From Paralvinella palmiformis (lineage: Eukaryota > Annelida > Polychaeta > Terebellida > Alvinellidae), in contig JAODUP010000475.1 in assembly GCA_025642065.1 (NCBI GenBank), forward strand, positions 306,519 through 370,518: a stretch of 64,000 bases of DNA, given 5' to 3'. Positions 23,135 to 33,800 of the stretch are shown piece after piece. The position numbers and the translations under genes are program-made. The first letter of the stretch is position 1; the number at the start of each line of letters is the position of its first letter. The notes under the pieces were generated by a model. That model was not told the origin of the DNA, ran no database searches, and worked only from the letters and a program-made list of their open reading frames with translations.

Positions 23135-25754
23135 ATTTCAGTTCGTAAGAAATATCTTTACAGATCTATTAAAGCTATGTTGCGACCTCAACTGTCTTAT
23201 TGTTTCTGGCAGTTTGTACCATATTTCAGGTGCTAGGTAAATAAAGTTTTTAAAAAAAAATGTTTTTTACTGATTGTTTGGGCTGGTGGGGTTTTTTAGT
23301 GAATGAATATATCTATTTACATTGAACATCGTCATTAGGGGATCTGGTAAAGATATATTAATGAATGAATACATTATTTTTGAAAGTTGAAAAGTGCATA
23401 TGTTCTTTAGCTTGAGAATCTGTAGCTTCTTAAATAAGGGGTCGGTATGAGCATTATAATTTGATTTCGAGACGGTCCTGATTGTCTTTTTCTGTAAAAT
23501 TTCTAATCTCCGTAAGTACGTTGAGTGACTATAACCCCACATTAGCGTGCCATATGTTAAATAGGGATATATAAAGCTGTGGTATACTGTTCTCATATTG
23601 TGTGTACTTAAGATATGCTTAATTTTATTGACCGCATAAAGTCCACCAGATATTTTTGATCTACAACTGTCTATATGCTCATGCCAGTTTAGGTTTTCAT
23701 CTATTAGTAGTCCCAGAAATTTTACACTTTTAACACGATTAATAATTGTATTATCTAATTTTAATACATGTGTGTCCGACTTAACATTCTTATTTTTTGA
23801 GAAGAGTACATGATGTGTTTTGCTAATGATGCAATACCTTGATTAACGAGTTTATATAATTCCGTAATATTTTTACCAGATACATAAATTGTTGTATCAT
23901 CTGCAAATAGTATACATGCAGTGCACCGGAGGGATCCTGGCAGATCATTTGAGTATATAATGAAGAGGAGTGGTCCCAATACAGATCCCTGGGGTACACC
24001 ACAAGTTATGGGAAATAATTTTGAATCAATACATTTATAATAGACATATTGTTTTATCTCTGTTAGATAGCTCCTGAACCACTCCAAGGAAAACCCGGGA
24101 AAAGGGCCTAAAAGATTGTAATTCATTGTATCAAAGGCCTTAGAGAGGTCCAGAAACACAGAAAGAGTATACCCAATGCGAGTAGAGTATCATAAGTAAA
24201 TTTGGAAACTGCATTTATTGTGGAATGACCTTTACGGAAGCCATATTGGTTCTTGTTAATTGTCATGTAATTGTACAAACGATTATGGACTATTTTTTTT
24301 CATATATTTTGGATATGCTAGGTAAAAGCGAAATTGGTCTATAATTTGTAATACTTTGTTTATCTTTTGATTTATAAATTGGTATTACTTTTGCAATTTT
24401 AAGTTTTGACGGGAAAACACCAGTTTCCATCGATTTATTTACAGCTATGCTAAGTGGTAACGAAATGACTAATTTTATCTGTTTTAGTAATAGCGTATTC
24501 ACATTGTCATGTCCACAACTCGTTTTCAGTTTTAGAAATTTATATATTATTTTTTTACTTAAAGGAAAAAATTAGAGATGTTGCTTTTTACATGTCGGCA
24601 TTGGGTTTGATAATTTGTGCTAGGTGATATTTAGAAGCATATTTAGGTCCAATCTCAGAAAAAAATTCGCTAAATTTCATTTTTAATTTGATATTGATGT
24701 TTTGTCATTTTTCTGTTGAGTATCTCATTTAATGTGCTCCATGTTTTCTTAATGTTTGATTTATATTGTTGAAATAAGTTATTTCTGTAAGTTATATATT
24801 TAACCTGTTCCCGTGATACGTTTTCTTTACCCAATTGCTTTTTTTAAAGTTTATCTAAGTGTTTTGATGAATGTAGGATTCCGGGGGGTTTTCCATGGTT
24901 CTTGTATTAATGTTTGGCAATAAATTTTTGGGTTTTCTTTTTTGGTGCAAAATATTCTATACATTATTTATTTTATCTATAATTATGTTGTAACACTTTA
25001 GCATCACTTGGTTTAGACTAGACCAATCTGTTTTTGATAACCCCACAAATTTGGATACGTTTTGTTATTGAATTTTTTATCTCAAAGATTAAAAAGTTTT
25101 CCGAATTTAAATTTTGGGAAAACAAAAACCGGTAAATGATCGATATATTATTTAATATTATTCCTGATGCCAATTTAATTTCTTTTCTTGTTTTTTTGTA
25201 GTGTTATCAATAAGATGGGGCATGGTTATTCTGTTTTGGGTTTGTAATTGTAGGTAAGAAGCCTGCATTTAGGAAAAGGTCCATAATCAGAAACATGTGC
25301 TTGATTTTTATATTTGAGGTAATCGAAATTTTGGTCGGTTCCCAACACAATGTCTTTTTTAATATGTTGGAGTTTATTTAAAATCGTTTCATAGTAACTA
25401 ACTGATAATATTTCATTGGTATTAGGAACTCGGTATATTTCACAAAAGATAAAATTTACATTTTTTGGGGTCAATAAATATTGATTCAAATTTACCGTCG
25501 ATATTAACAGAAATATCATCAGAAAAATGTAATTTTTCCCCGATGTAAATAGCAACACCACCTCGTGAACCAGCCTGTCTATTTCTGCAGACTAATTTAT
25601 AACCCGGGATTGTATAAAATACATAGTTGTTATCAGTTAGAAATGTTTCACACAACATTATGCAATGCATATTAATTTTTATATCGTGGAATCGAGAGAT
25701 TATTTCTTTCAGCTCTCTAAATTTGTTTGGCAAACTACGAATATTAAAATGCAT
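23135..25754 (-). pseudogene. CR1/L2-like LINE ORF2 remnant (endonuclease, RT, C-terminus)
   Basis: Read right to left: endonuclease start MHFNIRSLPNKFRELK (25754) with IMLCETFL and GSRGGVAIYIG; endonuclease continues to 25226; RT with KVIPIYKSKDKQSITNYRPISLLPSISKIYEK (24400-24290), [14 protein letters not shown] (24159), [23 protein letters not shown] and the catalytic LFADDT (about 23905); C-terminal domain YPYLTYGTLMWGYS, RLEILQKKTIRTV (23596-23267) and, after a frame change, LAPEIWYKLPETIRQL (about 23225-23180) ending near 23135. These are the hallmarks of CR1/L2-type LINEs. Stops and frameshifts occur between the blocks. Most of the ORF2 length is present; ORF1 is not recognisable upstream. 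Confidence 0.85.
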
Positions 25755-25759
25755 TGTAT

Positions 25760-27030
25760 AATATTTGAAATTTTGTGATTTTCCAGTACTGTTTATGATT
25801 TGTTCGATTCCCTAGTAGTTACTGTCAAAAAGCATCCAGAGGATTTTCTCCATCATTGTCATCATAATAGTTATTTAACTGACAGTTGAGGTTGTGATCA
25901 TCATCTTCAATATTCAATTTATCGTTTTGATTGAAATAAAACGATTAGGTTTATGCTCATTACATTACCTATAATTCCATTTTATACTTAAATATTCAAT
26001 AGCACACCTTGAACAGCAGACAAAGCGGTGAAATGTATAACTCCGCAGTAGACTAATTACACATATAAAACAAAACATAATTAAAACATGCATAGTCAAA
26101 TAGTATAATTATACAAGACCAAAATATCAAATCAGGACAAAAACACAGTTTGGCCGTTCCATGAATTAATCACAAATAAAGTACTTTATAATTACCTAGT
26201 ATGTTGGCAGCACAAACATAAACCATTTTTGCTGCTTCAGTGAAGCATAAAACTGCGTGTACGCTGCTAACATACAAGGGAGACCAAGAATATCGATCAG
26301 ATTTACGTAGGAGTAGAAGAAAGATTTTAAGAGTTTATGTTTTCTCAATTTTCAAACGTGCAACATGTTAAAACATATACATGCACACAAACAAACTAGT
26401 ATACATATCAAAATAAACTAAATACGGTAATGGTATCCAGGTTAATTAGCAGTTTCATTGTACACCTTGGCATATACCTTTAGCAGCACATTTCGGTGGT
26501 TGGTCAACCAAAGCTTACCAGGGAATTATTATTTCAACGTCCTTTATTTATATTGTAAACTAAGATTCAATATAATATCTCTTATTATGTTCAAGAATTA
26601 ATATTTTTGTTCGTGGATAACAGAGGCATATGCGAAGATTTATGTGTTTATAATATTTCATATTGTTTTATATACCGAGTGATTTACAGGGGATCTATTA
26701 TTTTGGTCAATGAAGTTTTTTACATCTAAAATAGGCTACCTGTATTCGACCGCTGATAGTAATATAACTAATTTAGGTCTCATTGACTATCAAATTGAAG
26801 GGGGCTTAGATACGTTGGAAGTTTCAAAAACAAATTGTTAAACATTATGCGTCAATATATCATCGACAAAAATTATAAGTGATCCCAGCATACACATAGT
26901 GATATCACTAAACATAAGGCAGTTACAACAACAGGGGAATATTAATCATTACATAGTACATGATTATATGCATACGTGTATATTATTGCATACACACCTG
27001 TACAGTATATTACATCATACAAGTATCAGT
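25760..27030. other. non-coding sequence, no gene seen
   Basis: AT-rich sequence between the LINE and the IMPACT-like frame. No domain recognised on either strand; the first part could be LINE 5' UTR. Confidence 0.4.
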
Positions 27031-27035
27031 GGTAA

Positions 27036-27626
27036 TTACAGTTTTAAATTGGCGTTACTACATGTTTGCCTCGCGTGTTCAAACCGTGCTTTGCCAATAT
27101 GATGGCAATCTGGTCCATACAATCGAGTGACAATCCATATCCTATTCAAGATTTTGTCATCACGCATGGCTTTCAGTAGCTGAAGGCCGACACCGTCGTC
27201 ATCATCCGAATCAAAATTCTCATTTATGCCACCTCCACTACCTTTGTACCGATAGTCATAAATGCGGTACGTCGCTGCTGCAATACCGTCTAATTTCAGT
27301 GATTGTTCTAGAACCACTGAAACATCCTCTAAGTTGGTTACATCAGCAGCATAGCCAGTAAAGGTACTGCCTCCGTCGGCGATTTTATCTCCAATAGCAA
27401 TGGTGAAATTGGGGATATTTTCATCAGCCGAGTCAACACACGGTAAAGTAGGTGTCAGGAATTTAGACTTATTAATATAGGCCGAGTTGGCTAAGTGATG
27501 GGCCGAGTTGGTTACACTATGGGCCGAGATGGTTAAGTTATGGGCCGAGTTGGTATGGGCCGAGTTAGTGGTCGGCCGAGTTAGTTTGGACCGAGCTTTA
27601 AATGGGTCGAAGTGACTGGAAACCAT
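27036..27626 (-). CDS. IMPACT/UPF0029-like domain protein, single open frame
   Basis: 196 residues. Residues 1-65 are low complexity with a heptad-like series of NSAH/ISAH motifs. From about residue 78 the sequence resembles the IMPACT N-terminal (UPF0029/YigZ) fold: GSTFTGYAADVTNLEDV, IAAATYRIYDYR, a DSDDDDGVGLQLLKAMR block where the family has an acidic DDGE..G segment, and WIVTRLYGPDCHHIGKARFEH where the family has VVxRWYGG..LGxxRF. IMPACT proteins modulate the GCN2 kinase, but an RWD domain is absent here, so that role cannot be assumed. The frame is uninterrupted and starts 115 bases from the MRI1 start on the other strand. It could also be a retroelement-associated or retroposed copy. 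Confidence 0.55.
   Translation of the reverse strand: MVSSHFDPFKARSKLTRPTTNSAHTNSAHNLTISAHSVTNSAHHLANSAYINKSKFLTPTLPCVDSADENIPNFTIAIGDKIADGGSTFTGYAADVTNLEDVSVVLEQSLKLDGIAAATYRIYDYRYKGSGGGINENFDSDDDDGVGLQLLKAMRDDKILNRIWIVTRLYGPDCHHIGKARFEHARQTCSNANLKL
27480..27595 (-). repeat. GGCCGAG short tandem repeat encoding an NSAH series
   Basis: GGCCGAG occurs at 27480, 27501, 27522, 27543, 27558 and 27574, with GGACCGAG at 27588. The first four are exactly 21 bases apart, so on the - strand they encode seven-residue steps (NSAHHLA, NSAHSVT, ISAHNLT); the rest are 14-16 bases apart. The repeat lies in the N-terminal part of the IMPACT-like frame. Confidence 0.85.
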
Positions 27627-27741
27627 GTACAGCTGATCAGCTGATGTACATCTCAGTGAACGAGATCTAGAAGGGGTCTAGTCTAGACAACTAAGCAAAC
27701 CGTTGTTGTCTTTGTTTAGATCTATAAGATAAATCATAAAA
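27625..27741. promoter_or_regulatory. compact divergent intergenic region with palindromes
   Basis: Only 115 bases separate the start codon of the - strand IMPACT-like frame from the MRI1 start. It opens with a compound palindrome at 27625-27651: perfect AGCTGATCAGCT core flanked by ATGTAC and GTACAT. A second TCTAG-rich dyad lies at 27665-27688. No TATA box is obvious. Promoter activity is inferred from position; 5' UTR introns further upstream cannot be excluded. Confidence 0.45.
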
Positions 27742-27873
27742 ATGGCTTTAGAAGCAATCAGATATAAAAATGGAAATTTAGAAGTACTTGATCAACTTTT
27801 GTTACCCGATGAAACAAAATATATCCAAGTGAAGGGCACAAAAGATGGATGGAATGTTATTAAAAAGATGCAG
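27742..27873 (+). CDS. MRI1: MRI1 coding exon 1
   Basis: Start codon to donor CAG|GTAAGT, 44 codons, phase 0. Encodes the conserved N-terminus ending IKKMQ, which joins VRGAPAIG of exon 2 exactly as in other MRI1 proteins. Reading past the donor enters a LINE. Confidence 0.9.
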
Positions 27874-30800
27874 GTAAGTAAAGTACCGTGGCGTTGCCAC
27901 GGACCCCCACTTTCTGATGTAAACATAACAGCAGAATTTATTCAGAAAAAGCTGACGCAAGCTAAAACCAAATAATTTGAATAAAGCACCCGGACCCGAC
28001 AAAATTCACTCAAGAGTCTTGAAGGAGATGGCTAATGTCATTTCATCACTGCTACTATCTTGTCACTAGGGGTCTAAGTCTAGTAAGTGTCATATTCCAT
28101 AAATCACTACCCACTGCCTGGAAAATTGGAACCCTCACGCCAATACATAAGAAAGGTAGCAGATCAAGTGTTTGTAATTAGGGACCAATAATTAAGTCTG
28201 ACCTCCATAATAGGAAAAATCATGGACTCAGTAACATCCACGTGACCACCTGGTACATTATATGATGGAAAATCAATTATTCTGTGATGCCCAACATGGC
28301 TTTGTCCCGGGGGGTCATGTATATTTGACTCAACTACTCACAGTCTTAGAACTATGGACTGAAATGCTTGACTCTGGTGACTCAGTCGATGCAGTGTACC
28401 TCAATTTCCATAAGGCGTTTGATTCTGTACTGCACCAGAGACTCCATGCTAAGATAGCAGCATATGGAATCAACAGCAAAGTCCTGGACTGGATACAAGC
28501 TTTCACGACTTACGGTAAGTAAAGTGTAGTGGTGAATAGTTGTCTGTCAGCATGGCTGGAGGTGTTCAACGGTATTGCTCAAGGGAGCATTCTCTGGCCC
28601 ATACTGTTTGTCATCTTTATCAATAACCTACCCAGGGTTGGTCAGTTTCTACTGCCCCTGGTTAAAGCTGGTAGTTTTAACCGGCTTTAACTATCCAGGT
28701 GGCTGATACTGGCCGATTGAAAATTTGATTGATTGATTACAATGTTTTGGATAACAAGAAGAAAAGAACACTTTTACATATATTTATTCATAATCTCACT
28801 AGTCAATTTCATCTTTGCCTCTCAGAAATCGATAGCATGTTACTAATATAGCTGCTTTAGATAGTCCAAGTCTATTCTTCAATTTAGTCTGTATGACACC
28901 GAAGTTTGAGAACACACGTTCAATAGCTGCTGAGCTGGCTGGCATAGACATAAGTTGGCAGGCAATTTTACACAATCCAGTATTGATTGCACCACACCTA
29001 TCCACACATAACCACCAAACACTAGGTTTGGTTTTATTGATTGTAGACTTGTGCAACATTGCTAGAGGCAAAGATGAATTATCAGACATGAAGCTCAGTA
29101 AATCTGGGACAAGATCAGGATTTCTATCCAGTAACAACTCCTGGAAATCATTGATGTGGTCACCCTTCAGTTTCTTGTCCCTGTAGGTGGGATGGGTTAG
29201 ATTGGCTAATAAGTGGCTTGTGTAGTTTGTCATGATATGAGTCCAGCTTGGGACATTATTTCAGATTTAACCACTGGTCACATGCATCTGAAATGTTAGT
29301 AGAGTCTGACTGAAAGGCATCTAATACCTTGGTCAACCATGATGCTAACCACATGTATCCATGTGTAACTATAATTTCATGTGAAAGATTAGCAGATATC
29401 TTGTAACAGTGCAATTAGAAACACCAAAAACAACTAGAGATGGAGGATTAAGCAAAGCCATTGTCACTGCATGAGTGCATGTAGATGGTCAGTCAGAGAT
29501 ATACACCATAAATATCACTCACATGGCACCTATATGTAATTGACTATGTACAGTGTAATTAGAAACCCAAAACAACTAGAGATGGAGTATTAAGTGAAGC
29601 CATTATCATTGCATGTACATGGTCAGCCACAGATATTCCATAAGTATATCTGTGGCTCAACAATGTGGTTAAAAAATATCAGCAATCAATCAGCCAGTAA
29701 AAGCCACCGGACCAACTAATACTCATATCAGGTATGGGGTCAGATACACTGAAATGTATTTAAATACAAATACTTTTGGGTGTATTTCAAATGCAAATAC
29801 TTCTCAAATGAAAAGAACAAATTCATTGTTTTTCCTTTACTTTTTATTCTGATACACATTACATAACATCACAGCATCAACTAGATTTATCACATTAATT
29901 TATGAATTTTATGTTGATAACACGTGAGGAACATAAGATGTTCAAAATTCTCATCAGTCAGATGAGGAAAGATGAGATCTGCTCATTAGATTTACTCACA
30001 AGGTGTTTCATACTATTCTTTGATCTCTTCTAATTTAACTACATATAATTGAGGATAATCGCACTTTGATTGACAAGTAATTATTACATAAAAGATAACT
30101 TTAATTGCAATTCCTTATGATCACAGACAGAAGACAATTCCTTCATGGTTGTGTGCGTGCAATTCAGTGATCAGATTATTTCTTGAAACAAATCATGTTG
30201 GTGACAAAATATGCAGATGAAAACATGAAATAATTTTAGAAAGGTATTTTAATGTATTTGAAGATGTATTTGAAAAATCAGATACTTTGTGAAAGTATTT
30301 AAATACAAATACTTTTCTTTATGGTGAGTTCAAATACTTTCAAATACAAATGTATTTGACCCCATACCTGACTCGTATTAGCCGACTTTTGGCCCACCCT
30401 GGACCTACCCTATATGATACGTATCACAGCAGATATATTTGCTGATGACACAGAGGTCTATAGTAAATCTTCTTCAGAGAATGACTGGGCCGAACTGCAA
30501 GTGGATCTCCAATGACCAGTTAATTGGTCTGAGAAGTGGCAACTGCAGTCTTGGGAGGAATAACTAACAGACGTCTAGTCTATAAGATGGGAGATGTTGA
30601 GTTGCAGTCCATTAAAGTAGAATAGGACCTCAGTGTCTTGTTGATGAAGAGCTGAAATTCCATCAGCACAAGTCCAGTAGAATGCAGTGGCTCATCAAAA
30701 AGGCATTCTCATGTCTAGATGAAGACACTCTGCTAAGGTCAAAAAGGGGTTTTGGTGGTTCAAATCAAGTTTTTGACAATGTCGCATCAAAAACAGGTTT

Positions 30801-33800
30801 CTGATGTCAATAACTGAACCCTGTCATAGCCACTACCCTAAATTCTTTTAAGTGTAGGCTCAACAAGCAGTGAAACACTGGAAAGATGACATGTACACAA
30901 TACTATAGACTGTATAATAAGAAACTATAAAATTAGTCAAGATCGGAATACCCAACAGGCATTAACCTTTTATTGTGTACTCTGGTATCTTGGTAATATA
31001 AAAAATACATTTGGTATAATTCAAATCTTTTGTTATAATAACTAGACTAATATTCAAAATACCTAATGAACAATTGACTGTAACTGTTTTGAATACTGCT
31101 GTGGGCCAATTACAGAATAATTATCTTCAAAGATAGTAAAAGCTAACAGTTTTGAGTTTCCAGATATTCTGACTACTCACAGTAAGGATCATTTCAAAGT
31201 AAAAAATCTATTCATTGGCTCCCTGTTAAATCTTGCATCATTTTCAAACTGTACAATTGCCTATTAAACTCTTTCTTCCAGAAAACTGTTATATCTATTT
31301 TCCATGCTTTGTCTCTTCTGGTTTTCACTTGTTGTCTGTTCCCAGGGTTAAAACTCATGCTGGCACTCAGTTGCTGTCTCTACTCTTTGGAATTCACTCT
31401 CTGAACATGTTACGTCATTAAATAACATACTTTCTTTCCATCACCATTTGAAAACTCACCTTTTCTGACTTGCTTATCCTTCCTAAATTTCCATTCCATT
31501 TGATAATTTTTCGATGAACTTTATATCAATTTAGCGGTGCATAATTTATGCATAGCTTAAATCACATCAGAGTCTTAAAACAATTAAGAAATTAATATCA
31601 GTTTGTTTCTTGTGATTACCACTTTACTAAGTTTCTTCCTTGCGGTTAGTAGATATTGTGGTTTGTCAGAATTTCAGCGACCAAACATTTGCTCAGTTAT
31701 AGTCATAGCTAATGGTGTATTTTACTCCAATCTCTATCTGAGAATATCTCGCTACATTCCCGTGTCTGTTTAATACCTCATATCTCAATATTCTGTTCTG
31801 TTTGTGTCTTATTCTTCGAAATAAAACCTTATTGATGCACCAGCTGTGATCAGCGACTACGATTATGAGTAACGTATCACGTGCTCAATTATGTGACAAC
31901 AACTAATTTAACTTAGTTCACCGTATTCCATGATGTTTTGAGCAAGATCTGATACAAAATTGTCAGTTTATTTACAAAACTCCCAAAGATATTATTAATT
32001 CAAAAGTAATATGTAATAGCCGACCCAGACACTTTAATGATAAGATAAAACTGTTACAAAACAGAACTCAAATTCACCAGTGACGTAACTGTATGTAAGT
32101 GTTTCACAATGTTATATGGAAATATTGTCACTTGTCTTATTTACACCCCTACGCAAAAATAATACAATTTTCTAGGATTAAAATCAGTGTCTAACTTATT
32201 TTCGATAGCTGCGTCAATTGCTAGGTACGCAAAAATGCTGAATATTGGATCGTCATTGAAGCAATCTACATAGCAAACATTATTTACATGTTAAATAATT
32301 GTGCACAGTAACATCTCACCATCTATTTTTGTGACCTTCGATTGCTTTTCTGCCCACATGTTGCCCACGTTTCCCGACAATCCTTCTGATCATCAGATGA
32401 AACTTCTCTTGTGTTAAGCGTATCAGACTACCTTATATACTCAGGGATATGCTCGCTGTCTAAGTCGAGGTCAAGTATTGGCTTAAAAACCCTGAAAATC
32501 CGAATCATTGTTGCCATTCGCGAAACAGCTGACCCAGTCCTATCAAACTCACGGTGTCAGCAAGTGTTTCGTAAATGTATCAATACCAATTTCTTCAGCG
32601 GCAGACTACCTTATATACTTGCGTATTTAAGTCGAGGTCAATTTTTGACGCTGTAATTCTATCCTCAGGGATATGCTCGCTGTATAAGTCGAGGTCAAGT
32701 ATTGGCTTAAAAACCCTGAAAATCCGAATCATTGTTGCCATTCGCGAAACAGCTGACCCAGTCCTATCAAACTCATGGTGTCAGCAAGTGTTTCATAAAT
32801 GTATCAATACCAATTTCTTCAGCGGCAGCGAAATACATGGATTTCGCTTTGACTGGTGAGACATTACATATGTCTCAGCAAGCGAGGTCGGGATTCAGCC
32901 CTCTGAAGAAACATTCGGAGTTTGGTTATGACCTATTATACACACTAAAACACACATGGGTTTCGCTTTAATGGCTCGTTGTCGAACTGGTTGATGTTAG
33001 GAAGAGTTGGTGATAGCCCGTTTGTGGCCGACCAATTGTGGGGTCACACGGGTGTGGAATCATAGTTCTCTGGTTGATAGTTCTTTGGTAGTAGTATTTT
33101 ATGCATCTAAAACCATTATGACAACAAAATATTAACATACATTAGATTACCGTATATACTCGCGTATAAGTCGATTTTTTTTGGTAGTGAAAGGGGAGCT
33201 CCCAGAAGCACCTAGACTTTTACGCCCGACATAGTTCCTACCAGCTGAAGGAAATATTTTTTCGGCCATATTGGACACACAACACTACAGGATTCAACCC
33301 AATAATAGCCAGAGTCAGAATAAAATCGTTACATCGCTACCTACTAAATCATTATTATTCAGTAAATAACAATTAGTTTTCACCAAACTATTATTTGGAT
33401 ATAACAAACATGCCGGTGTTTATATAATAATACTTGATAGTCACACGTTGTTACCTACTAGTAAATAATTATGACAAATGATCACCAATGAAGTAGGAGA
33501 GTAGACAAATGCCCACCAAGAAAACATTGAAGTAAACAAAGATGTTTCATGTATGATAGTAATTTTTGGTTTTAAAATATTAAAGTATAATGTCATCATT
33601 TTCAAATATTATCATTATTATTTTTGTCAACTGACTTCCAATTAAAGCAATAGATGTTCAATTAAAGTTCTTTAATATTGAAAATTAAATGAAGCCTTCA
33701 GATGCACCTTTGTGGTATTAGCTTTATTACTAAAAATAACATTATTGAATTAATCTGCACTTAATTTCACCTTCTGCAATCATGAGTATCTTCCTATTGT

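Larger units (their letters stand above)
28633..30401 (-). mobile_element. hAT DNA transposon, degenerate, inserted in the LINE
   Basis: Terminal inverted repeats CAGGGTTGGTCA (28633) and, reading inward from the right end, CAGGGTGGGCCA (30401). Flanked by 8-bp target duplications AACCTACC (28625-28632) and GACCTACC (30402-30409), seven of eight identical, the hAT signature. The transposase C-terminus lies on the - strand near the left end. A MITE of 642 bases is nested inside it at 29729. Without the MITE it is about 1.1 kb, so it is internally deleted. Confidence 0.85.

Noticed and set aside
27891..27975. Extension of the MRI1 exon 1 frame past the donor (to 27975)
   Set aside because: The GTAAGT donor, exact fit to exon 2 and LINE-derived sequence after it show that this is intron.
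28893..29186. 97-codon open frame on the + strand at the hAT remnant
   Set aside because: It is antisense to the recognisable hAT C-terminal domain.
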